A program made the position numbers and the translations under genes. Positions 45,260 to 55,995 of a DNA stretch of 64,000 bases are shown here, one piece after another. Source of the stretch: Kryptolebias marmoratus (Eukaryota > Chordata > Actinopteri > Cyprinodontiformes > Rivulidae); the NCBI RefSeq assembly GCF_001649575.2, contig NC_051432.1, forward strand, positions 24,978,274 through 25,042,273, given 5' to 3'. Under the pieces are notes generated by a model. That model searched no databases. It saw only the letters and a list, made by a program, of their open reading frames with translations, and was not told where the DNA came from. How positions within the stretch are numbered: the first letter of the stretch is position 1; each line of letters begins with the position of its first letter.

Positions 45260-47935
45260 CGAACACTCAGCGCCTCTCTGTTGTTTAAGAGGATAGAGTC
45301 TGATCAAAGCGGACAGAGAGGACAGCTGAACGATGGGATTAAAGGTTGCTCAGAATTATCACTCAACCTCCTTTCATGGCATCTTAAAAAAGTGATTCCT
45401 ACCTTTTATAATCAGCGTTAAAGCTCTTATCTTTAAGGCATTCTTTGATTCAAGATGCCTGTTTGTAAAATCACATCTGGACTGCAGCCTCGTTTGCTTT
45501 TATATTAAAATTTAGCTTGTAACTCAATATAACCAACTCATTTACATGCAAATTATGTCTTAGGCTGCCACGAGAATGCAACTCTAATTGTTTTGTGATT
45601 TTTATAATAAAAGATAAACTTTAAGTCATGTTTCTGGGAAACATCTGTTTATCTCTTCAGCTCCGTTTTCCATAAAATTAGCTCAGAGTTGCAGCAAACA
45701 GAGAAAAATCTGAATCAAAATGAATTATTTTTCATTCCCAAGTGAATCAAATTGACAGGTAATTTTCACAAACATCATTTAAACTTTAAAAGTAATAAAT
45801 TACTACATTAATGGTTTAATTTCTGAAACCAAACTATTAAACTGAACTAAAAACTGCTGGGTTTAAACTCAAATGTTATAAAAGCCTCAGAATTACCTTT
45901 ATTTGTTCTTTGAGTGCTTTTCTTAAAGAAGAATTACTACTTTTACTTCAGTATAACAAAAGCAGGCTGTTGCACATTAAGAAAACATATAAAAGTTCCT
46001 TTAAAATGAGTTAAAAGTGCTGAAAATAAATTATTTTTACTTGAGTGAAGTAAGAGATTATCATGAATGTTTCTGGACTTAAAAGATAAAAATCCATTTG
46101 TCAAGTTTTTACTAATTTACCTATTCATTTTGAATTAAATATTGTCAAAGTTTTAGTTCAAAGGTCTGAAACCTTTATGTTTAAGAGACATTTCAACCAT
46201 TTTTACCAACTAAATAAAATCTGCATAGAGCCATAAAATCTACTTTTATTCTACATAATTATAATCCACGTGTTGTAAAACTGTACTTTTTTAATTGTTA
46301 GGATAAAAAAGCTAAAACAGAAGGATTTAATGTGTTTATTTCTTTCTTTTATGTTCTGTATGTTTCTGACATTATTCAGATTTCTGCATTTGCAGCAGTT
46401 TTAATTAAATATGGTGAAAAATAAGAGTTTTCTGGTGAATTTGGAGAACAAACTTCATCCACATTTAGCTGATTCCAGTGCTTAAATGATGGGAAGCTGT
46501 GCACACTTTGCATTTTTATAAGAATTTATATTTAATCTCTGTTAAAAACCACCTATAATATTAATAGTTCTGCTCCAGAAAAAACTTATGCACATACTGG
46601 ACAGGTAAACTATTAAAATCATCATCTCCTGTTCTGAATTTCTAACTAAAAATTGTGTCGTTTGTAGTTCAAGTTACAAGAAATGTAGCCGTTTACAAAC
46701 TATTGCTCAATATTTTCATTGAATTGACATTTTTTTTAGTTATTTTGCATTAATCAACTGTCTGGTTTTAAAATAATACTAACAGCACCTAAAGAGCTTT
46801 AAACTCTGATCAAAACATAATTTTCCGTCCATTGAACTGATTATAAACTAATATCAGTTTATTAACATTAAAATAAATTTTCCTCAGGTTGTTTTGTGTG
46901 AGAAAATCTAACATGTAACTCAGAGTTTGTTCCAGTAAATCAGGGTTTGATGTAATTTATTGTTAAACTGTCAGGTCATTTGTTTCATGGCTCCTTTGAC
47001 TCTTTAAAATCCCATTATCACCAGATCAAATTCCAGTTGTTTTTTTTCTTCCCTGCCTCATAAAGTTTGCCTTTGACAGGACGGACCGACCCAGACTGTC
47101 CAGAAGTCATAATAAATCCATAATGGTTAAAAAAACACATCGTCCTCGCGCCAAATCGTTCAAAAATCCTCGGCTCTGGAAGACAGACGAGCTTCTAATT
47201 CGGGCTCTTGGTTCAGAAAGCGGTTTGTAATCGCAGCTTTTAGTCCCCCGGTGCCCAACTCTGAGCGATTAGGTCGAGGGTTCGGTTCTGTCAGGTCGGG
47301 AAGCTCGTTGGAGCGGACCATCAGAACCATCCGTCAGTGAATCCCACAGAGTGAGACCCGGGAGACCACCAGGATGAAGAAACCCAACACAGAAGAGGAC
47401 CCTGAGACAAAACTCCGACACCAGACTGAAAGTTTAAACCCGTCTCAGCCCGCTTGCTGATTTATTATTCAGACGGGTGAATAAAAACACGTTCACGGAG
47501 GCGTTCACAGAACCACAGTCAGCTCTGAAGAAAAACCCAAAGACGATTCTTAAAAGCATTTTTATAAAACGACCTGATGCAGAGGTAAGAATAGCAGCAC
47601 CACTCGTCAATACAGTGATGGGGGCGTGAAATTAAATCCGAAAGCAGGCAAAATGTGGCGGCTGTTACATTAAAATCATTATGAATTAATCAGCAGGAGT
47701 GACCTGAAACGACAGCAGCAGCACGGCTCGTTTTCAGCATGTAGAAAAACATAAACAAGTCTTCTGATACATAAACCCAACACAACCGAAGGAAAACACC
47801 AAGAAAACGTGTGCAACAAAAAAAATAAACCTCAGTTTAACAAGAAACACGGTGATTCTGTCATAAAACAAACCTTCTGAACTTCATTTCAAAAACAGGT
47901 GAAGGATACAAATATGTGACATTATTTAGTTTACA
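45260..47935. other. Gene desert segment, no gene seen
   Basis: Very AT-rich from 45380 to 47040. A more GC-balanced, non-repetitive block lies at 47090-47420. No ORF with coding character was found. Confidence 0.5.
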
Positions 47936-47939
47936 TAAG

Positions 47940-48155
47940 ATAAATAAAAAACAGAACAAGTTAGGGTTTATTAATGGTTTATAAACAGTTTGTAAAGCAT
48001 TAATAATCAGTTCAAACACTAAAGTAGGCTCACCTTCAGGCAAAGTGTTTTATAAATGATTGTTAATGCTTCATAATACAGTTACGATCTCATGATTAAC
48101 CCATTTATAAAGCATTAATAAAAGGGGCTCTTATTAAGAAGTGGTGCCTACAGAA
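47940..48155. repeat. Dispersed AT-rich repeat (TTTATAAAGCATTAATAA type)
   Basis: It contains TTATAAACAGTTTGTAAAGC, a TTTATAAATGATTGTTAATG stretch and TTTATAAAGCATTAATAAAA. Such words are common in fish dispersed repeats; the family is not named. It may overlap the wiz 3' UTR. Confidence 0.35.
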
Positions 48156-48598
48156 GTGACGGGAACAGAATCAAAGTGTGTTTTACTTTAAGGATGTAAA
48201 TGTGTGAAAATGACGACATCAACAGTGTTTTACAGAAACAAAAACAACTTTTTCTTGAGGACAAATTAAGTTTACACCAACGTACATTATTAAAATAATT
48301 AAAATAAATGCATAAAAACACCAGATTACTGAAGGTCAGACTGATTTTGATTTTTCATTGTGGGAAACTATAATAAACATGAATAAAAGCAAACGTAAGA
48401 GCAGGGAGGAGAGGTTAAAAACAAGGATATGATTCGTTGTTTTTACGAAACAAGTGGATTTTTCCTGAGTGGATTACAGTGAGCGGCTCATGGCTGCCCT
48501 CTAAAGGTCAAAAAGTGGACTTCTTCTTCTTTTTTTTAAAGGTCGTCTTCTTCGTGGACTTTCAGACCCTCAGAGCCGCTCGGGGCGGATTTATCGGA

Positions 48599-51500
48599 CT
48601 AAACGGCTACAGGCTGGACGAGAGCCGGAGCAGCGGGAGGAGCAGGAGGTGCAGGAGGTGCAGGAGCAGCCGGTGAAGCAGGGGCGGAAGGCGAAGCGGG
48701 AGCAGCGGGTGAAGCAGGCGGAGCCTCTTTGCCCTTGTAGCCCAGAGACAGGATGTGTTTCTGCAGGTGAGCGATCCACTTCTCTTGAACGGACAGAGGT
48801 CCGTGAAACACTTCTTCACAGAACCTGAGCAGCAAACGGACAAACTGAACCGGAATCCTGCCGCGGTATGAATATAAAAACATTAACTTTAAATTAAAAA
48901 CACCCAGCGTTCCCTGAAGGAATGCACATCGCCCGCCACCTTTAATGTCGGCGTTTTAAACGAGGACTTGAATTTGCAGCTTTCGTACAAACCTGGTGAA
49001 AATAAACATCTCTGTCCGCCTTACAGCCGACATTTGACAACTCCACGTTCGATTCTGTTCTAAGCCAACAAATCCAAATGTCCTGGCTCCTTATCGACTC
49101 ACCTGCACTTCAGGGAGTAGATTTTCCCCACCAGTTTGACCAGCGGGGTCAGAGGAGGCTTCGGCAGCAGTGCGGGGATGCTCCCGGACCGCGGTGGATG
49201 CCGGGAGTTGGCGCCCCAGTTTTCTTCCCCTGAGGACACCCCGTGTTTTGGTGCATGGACTCCTAACACAGAGAAGAAGAATAATATTTAAAAAAAGAGG
49301 GTTGTTTTTGTTTTTCATGTTTCCTGCGTTCTAACTTTTGCCATTTCTCACCCCTGGCGGTGCGCACACTGCCGCTGCTGTGGTCCATCCGGCTCGCCTT
49401 GTGCTCGTAACGCTGCAGGGACGACTTCTGGCTGCTGCTGGGCACGCCGTCAGACCCGGCAGGCGCCGCCATCAGAGCAGCAGACCTCTGGGACTGAGAG
49501 GTATAAACCAACAATGAGAAACGCACGCCATAGAGTCACCCGGACGATCCGAAGCAGAGTCGAACGATCACCTTCTTGATGTAAAGGTCTCCAAAACGAT
49601 AGCGCCTGGTTATTTCCGCCACCTTGTTCGGGTCTTTTCGGATCAGCTCGCTGAGGAGCTCGATCGGTGATCTGGCGCCATCCGCCCTCCACTCAAAGAT
49701 GCCCAGCTGCCGGAGGTGGGCCCGGGCGTGACTGGCCAGCGCTTTGCGGTTTTCAAAGTCAAATCCACAAAGTTCACAGGAAGTGTCTGACAGGATCAGG
49801 AGCAGATGAGTCACAAATTTAACAGTTCAACGCACTTTTAGTCACATATTTTTCATAACGCGTTGGTAAACTCCCATCAGCTGCACCTTTGTAACCCCTC
49901 TTTAACTAGTTTCCACTTTATTATCCTTTCAAAATAAACTACGACGGTAGAAACAGAAGTTGTTTTCTTTGTATTTTTCAGTAGGTGTGTCAGAAAAACA
50001 CCCTAATTGGAAACATCTTGTGAGGAAACAACTTGGAGAAGAAAAAAAAAATGTTCCTGAGGTTCTCAGAGCCTTTTGTTGTTTTTAAATTTGCTTATTG
50101 TAACTCATTTTAGCTCATCCATTCTGAGCTGGACAAACAACGTTTGCGTCCACAAAGAAGGACCGCTTAGGAGACGTCTACAAAGTGAAAGAACGTGAGA
50201 ATAAAACGGTGTCCAGAACCATAAAACCTGACATGTTTCTGATTTACCTGCTGGAACGACATCTGACACACAGGTGTCCGATGGGACTGTGATAACTATA
50301 CAGACAATTATAATAAAGTAAAAGAATCATGTAGTCACAAACTGCAATTTGTAGACAACCCTTAAACCCTCGTTTCACATCTGGAGTTGTATTTAATCCT
50401 GTTTCCCTGTTTAGTTCTGTCCAAACATAGTAAATACTTAATTATTGCATTTCAAGCTGGACATACTTTATCGAGCAGCTATGAATAAAACTCAGCAATG
50501 ACATAAGAATAAAAAAAATGGTAACATGATCTGTGATGAAAAGACCAACAGTTTGTTTCCTGCCCCAATTCTGTACGTCGAAGTCAGTAGGTATATTTAA
50601 AAAAGTTATACTGGTGATAATTCCAACTTGACTTACCAAGAGTTGAACCCGCAGTCTTAGTCGGAGATTTGTCTTTCATCGAATAATCAACAGGCACTGC
50701 GTTGGAGCTGGACGCTCTTCCCCCGGACGGGAGGCTGTTCCGGGACCGTCTGGAGCCTTGAGGGCTCCACGGCGCTTTCCCCGCCGCTGAAGACCCGCCG
50801 TGCGCCGCCTCCTTCCTCTCTTCTCCTTGCAGCATGACCTCTCTGAGGAGATCGATGGGAGACGTTCTGATCGACCACGTGAGGCCGAGCTGCCTCAGGT
50901 GGGCTCGAACGTGGCACGACAGCGCCTTGCGGGTGTCGAACAGCTGGCCACAGAAGTCACAGAGGACTGTTGGTGGAGACTGGACATCTGCGGAACAAGA
51001 TAAGAGCACAAACTTAGGAGCACGTCCACAAAACGGAAAAAAAAATAAGTCAAACGGCCAAACAGAAAGGCTTTACCTGAGTCAGAAGGCTTTTTAGAAA
51101 TGATAGCTGCAGAAAACTTCTGCATAGAGGAGCTGCTGTCAGTGCTGGATGGCTTTGGTTGAACGAAAACCTCTGTTTCTATGGGTTCAGGCTTTGGTTT
51201 TCTGTGAAGGGGGTCCACTGCCAGCCGAAATCCTTTCTTGGCCTTTGGTGCCCTGTTTAACGGAGGCTGAGGAGATAGAGAACTCGTAGGACTTGGTGAG
51301 AAGCCCGAGGGGGAAAACGGCGCCTTGGATAGCTTCGCTGCCGGAGAAGGCGGTGCAGAAGAACTGGTCGAGCTGTTCGGTTTGGGCGGACGTACGGGCT
51401 CTAACATGCCGCTGCTGACCAGCTCCTCCACAGCACCGATGGCCGAGCTCTTCCCCACCAAGTCGCTCACTCCGATGTGACGCAGGTGAGAGCGAGCGTG

Positions 51501-53238
51501 GCTGCCCAGGCCTTTTCGGTTCTCGAACTCCTCCCCGCACAGAACGCAGGTACAGTCCTCGGATGTCTTCGGCCGCTTGCTGGGCGTAGATGCAGGGGAA
51601 GAGGAAACGTCAAAGGGGCGTTTGGAGGAGGATGTAGAGGAACTGGTTGGTTTAGGCTCTTCCTGTCGCTCGGCGCTGATGGGCTTTAAGTTCTGCTCCT
51701 CCATGATCTGGTAAAGATATTCAATCGGGCCGTTTTTGACTTCGCTGTCTGGGATTCCAATCTGCCGGAGATGGGCGCGAGCATGACTGGACAGACCCTT
51801 ACGGGTCTCATACCAGGAGCCACAAAGTTGGCAAACATGGACATCATCATTCGGCACAGAAGCTGTCAAAAGTAATGAAACAGAAAAAAACTAAAATTAC
51901 AAAATCACATCCAAAAAGCTGGAACACTGAGTAAAATCTGAATGAAAACAAAAAACAGAACACAATGATTTACAAAGCTCGCAAAAAGCCTGTATTTCAT
52001 TCACAACTGAACATAGTAAACATGTCAAACACTGAAACAGATTAATTATGCTTTTACTTTAGAAAAAATAAGATCATTTTGAATTCTATGGCAGCAACAT
52101 GTCTCTCTAAAAAGTTGGGACACGGTCATGTTTACCGCTGTGAGGCGCCTCCGCCTGTCCTCTGAGCTCAGAGGTTTCTCCAGTTTCTTGAAATCTTTTG
52201 ACGATGTTATGAACCGTAGATGACGGGATATTGAAAGTCTTTCCAATTTTCCGTTGAGGAACATTATTCTGAAATTGTTCCACTATTTTTAGACGCAGTT
52301 TCTCACAAACTGGTGAACCTCTGCCCATCTTTACTTCGAAGAGATTCAGCCGTTTCCGTTTTTAATTTTTATTTTTTTAATGGTTGGCACAGCTTTAGGA
52401 AGCATTACCGCCACCAGAGATTCTGCCTCTAAAATCCTCTTTTTATCCCCAGTCCTCTTACTGACCTGCTGCCAATTAACCTAATTAGGTAAAAACTGTT
52501 CCTCCAGCTGTTTCTTATCCGTGTCACTTTTGTTGCCCCGTCCCAACTTTTTTAGATGAATTGCTGCCATCAAATACAAATGTTTCTTTTAAAGAATGCT
52601 ACAATTTCTTAGTGTAAACATCTGCTATGTTTACTTTGCTTCAATGTGAATAAAATGTGGGTTTATGAGATTTACAAGTCATTGTATTCTGATTTTATTT
52701 ACATTTTGCACAAAGTCCCAGCTTTGTCAGAGTTAGAGTATGACAATTTAGGGTTTGTCTTACCTAAGGTGATAGGGGCATCAGTTTCCAAAGGAGCCCA
52801 CAGAGGTTTGGTTTGCTGTTCTGAAAACGAAGAGCTGCTGCTTTCATTTGGTCGAAGAGCCGAAGGAGACGAGGGGAGAAGAGCTGCTCCCTGGTCTCTC
52901 AGTCTGGGGGGAGATCCCTGATGATCACCTTTCTGCAGCTTTAATAAGACTCTGCCCCCCGTCTTGGAGGACGTATTCGCGTCTTCCTGCACTGATGGTT
53001 TTTTGGGAGGCGTCGAGACGGATGCGGAGTCGCCCATTTTCAAACCTTCCGGAGAGCCATCTTTCTCTTCGATGAGCTGGTAGAGCAGCTCTATGGGAGA
53101 CCCGCTGTTTTCTGTCACCATCACGCCGAGCTGGCGGAGATGGAGGCGAGCATGGCTGGAGAGGCCTCGTCTGTTCTCAAAGTAGGCGCCGCAGACCTCA
53201 CAGATGACCGGCTCGGAGTTTGCTGCGGAGGAGTTCAT
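48599..53238 (-). CDS. wiz: Protein Wiz (widely interspaced zinc finger protein), short form, seven coding exons
   Basis: Nuclear C2H2 zinc-finger cofactor; in mammals WIZ bridges the H3K9 methyltransferases G9a/GLP and CtBP corepressors. Exons: 52764-53238, 51077-51862, 50637-50987, 49572-49786, 49352-49493, 49103-49262, 48599-48824; 784 aa, all phases consistent. Five related fingers have the WIZ form C..C-x2-F/Y-E-x-R-K/R-G/A-L-x-S/C-H-x-R-x-H-L-R, with first Cys near residues 13, 169, 264, 430 and 541. Each is followed by an SPIELL-type helix. A sixth C-terminal finger starts at about 709 (KCRFCEEVFHGPLSVQEKW). The tail is a Pro/Ala/Ser repeat. The ATG at 53236-53238 is the first Met after the acceptor at 53259; the upstream exon has no ATG. 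The length matches the short mammalian isoform rather than the long one. Confidence 0.92.
48903..49075 (+). repeat. Dispersed CATTCC repeat, copy 10 (wiz last intron)
   Basis: It opens CGTTCCCTGAAGGAATG at 48908-48924, then CACATCGCCCGCCACC. It is truncated on the right and lies in the intron between the last two wiz exons. Confidence 0.5.
51905..52727 (-). mobile_element. Internally deleted Tc1-type transposon with long terminal inverted repeats (wiz intron)
   Basis: Arms of about 200 bp at 51905-52110 and 52540-52727 are imperfect inverted repeats (CAATGATTTACAAAGC against CAATGACTTGTAAATC; AAAAAGTTGGGAC in both). Between them, 52107-52328 on the minus strand encodes the N-terminal helix-turn-helix part of a Tc1-like transposase (MGRGSPVCEKLRLKIVEQF, then SSTVHNIVKRF). 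The DDE catalytic domain is absent. It cannot be autonomous. Confidence 0.7.
52107..52328 (-). pseudogene. Truncated Tc1-like transposase, DNA-binding domain only
   Basis: The 73-residue ORF has the winged or paired-like HTH typical of Tc1 transposases (QRKIGKTFNIPSSTVHNIV), then diverges in GETSELRGQAEAPHSG and stops. All catalytic residues are missing, so it is a relic carried by the element around it. Confidence 0.65.
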
Positions 53239-53389
53239 ACTGAAGGTTGTTAACTGAGACTGAAAGAGAAAACTTTGGGTCAAAGTCAGGAAAACAAACA
53301 AGGATAAGGCTCATTTTCTAAGACATGACAATCTCTGTTTGAGGAGAACAAGCTCCATCATGACTGAATGAATTAAAAGCATACAACTA

Positions 53390-53775
53390 CCAACTTCCAA
53401 GTCAGGGTTTTAGACTAAGATCATTTTATTGATGAGAAATTTGCAACCATTTTGGTCAAACCTTGAAAAAAAATGTGCACAATCTCATGTAATATTACAA
53501 AATGTCACTCAGAATGTGTTGTGAATGACTCAGGCACTAACAAACCAAGTTTTACCTCAATATCCGTAAAAATGACAGAGATGGAGTCATGTTTATGGTA
53601 GCTACTGTTGATTAGCTGTGGTGGCCATTTTAAATTGGGTTAAATCCAAAGGTTTTTGGCAAAAATACTGCATAATGTGTAGCCCTCAGGGTACGATGCT
53701 CAAATACATACAACCACACCAAATTTTAGCTTATTAGTGGTTCATGTTACAAGTGTTTTACCAACCTGGTGTGTC
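53390..53775 (+). repeat. Dispersed repeat, copy 11 (wiz first intron)
   Basis: It contains CAGGGTTTTAGACTAAGATC, TTAGCTGTGGTGGCCATTTT and a CCACACCAAATTTTAGCT phrase. The palindromic end is lost. Confidence 0.5.
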
Positions 53776-54356
53776 CATGTGCACTGAAAAATGTACCTTT
53801 GCTGGTGTTTATTTTGATTAAACAAGTTGCCTTCCTGCGAAATCTGCAAGCAAATAAATAAATAATTACCACAAAGCAATGTATCACTATACCTAACGCC
53901 AATAATAATTTTATAAACTATTACAGCTAGTAAATATCTGACTGGAACCCAAAGTTTATGTTAAAGAACCAAGCAGGCGATCGGACACCAAATCTCGCGA
54001 TACAACTGAAATCTCGCGATAACAGGGGGCAGTTGGAAAAAAAATGTTTACAGCGGTTAAATTTTAACTATTTATCGCCTTGTAACAAAATCCACAGTCC
54101 AACCCTGCTGATCCCACGTTGGATAATTATATTAAACAACATATAAGGACTAAAATCAGACGTATTTTGAAAGTTAAAGCTAACTTAGCTCCATGTAAAC
54201 CTTTTGTTTTTACTCTAAATGCTACCAGTAACCGCGTGATGCTCTCGATGCGACATATTTCAGCGTAACTTCAACAAACTACAAGTTTTTAAACTGTTTG
54301 AAGAAATCTGAGCAAAACATTTATTAAAAAGAAACGGAATATATATATTATTTTAC

Positions 54357-54440
54357 CAATGAAACGTTTAAAAAGCCTGCTTCGGGGCAGCAGAGTCTCC
54401 CAGGGTTAGCGGAAGTGGCGCGTTTCTTTTTTTTTTTCCT
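54357..54440 (-). promoter_or_regulatory. Non-coding first exon and promoter of wiz
   Basis: A CATTG|GTAAAA donor at 54357 would join the acceptor at 53259. The upstream sequence on the minus strand has CGCGCCACTTCCGCTAACCC, including an ETS-type ACTTCCG word, and no TATA box. The start site is inferred. Confidence 0.45.
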
Positions 54441-54951
54441 TTGGAGCTGATTTTGTCAAAATAAAAGCCGAGGATCTGACCCTGTACTTTTAGCTGATCA
54501 AATGTGCCTCATAATGGCTACTTAGAGGCATATTTAGGAACTGGTAATCCAATAAAAACTGTATATCGTACTAAGAAAAAGCACACATGATTTGCCTTTA
54601 ATGTGCATATTGTTTATAATATGTGTTAATTAAGAAAAGAAATCATAGAAGTTTTGTTTATGAACTACAGATCAAACTATTTTGTTAGGGTAAATAATGA
54701 CTGATGGCTGTCTGCTTGAGTGTTTACAAATAATGTCTTTTTTAACTAAAGTTGTGGTTTCAGTTGCCATTCTGCTCAGAAAAACAAGGTGTCACATCAG
54801 GGTCAGAGGTTGCAATGCCATGATTTTAACCTTAGGTGCACAGATTCAATTTATCCTGCTTTGAGGTAGTGTTTATATACAGTAACAGTTCCTAAGTAGC
54901 CCCAATTTGTGCTGTTTGAAAAGTTTTTTTTAACTTAAGTTTACTTACTGA

Positions 54952-55033
<82 letters not shown>
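54952..55033. repeat. (TCTA)n microsatellite upstream of prdx2
   Basis: About 20 uninterrupted TCTA units, ending roughly 45 bp before the GC-rich prdx2 first exon. Confidence 0.95.
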
Positions 55034-55064
55034 GCTTTTACTTTGAAATGTTAGTTTTCTTTAC

Positions 55065-55175
55065 TTCCGGGGCCGCGGCTGTCTGGGGGTACTTCTTGAG
55101 CTCGAACCCTCCTCCTTCTCTCCTGCAAGTCGCAGATCTCCGCTGCCAACTTCTCCGGGGCTTTACATAACACAG
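55065..55175 (+). promoter_or_regulatory. Promoter and 5' UTR exon of prdx2
   Basis: An ETS-type ACTTCCGG with GGGGCCGCGG marks the likely start region. A donor (AACACAG|GTCAGT) at 55175 joins the acceptor (CTCTCTCAG) before 55985, eleven bases ahead of the prdx2 ATG. No TATA box is seen. Confidence 0.6.
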
Positions 55176-55995
55176 GTCAGTAGCAATTTTTTTTTTTAAA
55201 AAGGAGCAAAGAAAAAAAGTTTTAATGTTTTATTTCCAGCTCTGTTTTGCCGACCGGAGTGTATTTTTGGGGACACAAACATAAACCGGAGGAGTCGGTT
55301 TTATTAGACCGAGCTAACAGTGAAGCTAGCTAGGCTAACGCGGTTAGCTGCTCCCTCCTACTTCAAGTGTTTCTGGCTCTTTCTTTGTTCCTGTTTCCCG
55401 TGGACGCTTGTTCATTTTCGGACATTTTTTAAAGACAGATTTTAATGGTATTAATCTTAATGTTTAAACAGTTTCCAGCGCTGTTGAACTTTGTCCAACT
55501 GAGCGACTTTGCATTATGCGCAGTTCATAGAAAAGACTAACCAAAGGTTGCAGGATTGTTTGCCTATTTTTTGAGGGTAATGTCACATTTGCATACAGTT
55601 CTGCACAGCTATTGAAGATTAAACCACTAATTCAGTCCAGTTGAGGCTATAATGTAGACATGCTTGTTAAACCAGCAGCCATAAATGCTCCTTTTTAATT
55701 AAAAACGTGCATTATTTATAGCTAACCTAAGTGGTTTGTGCTTGTCATGGTTGTGTAAGCTGATTAACAGGTCATTGTTCCCTGCTGGGTGAACATGACT
55801 TGCATGTGACCATTTTAAGGGGTGAACGAGTCTCTTATCAGCTCCACAGGCTTGTCAAGTTTATTTAGGTTTGCAGTTTAAATTGCTTATCTTTCAGCTC
55901 AAATGTAGTGTTCTGCCCCATCCGGGCTCATCCGTGCTGGGTTCTTTCAGCTGAACGTCTACTCCGTTTCTCTCTCTCTCTCAGATACAAACACC

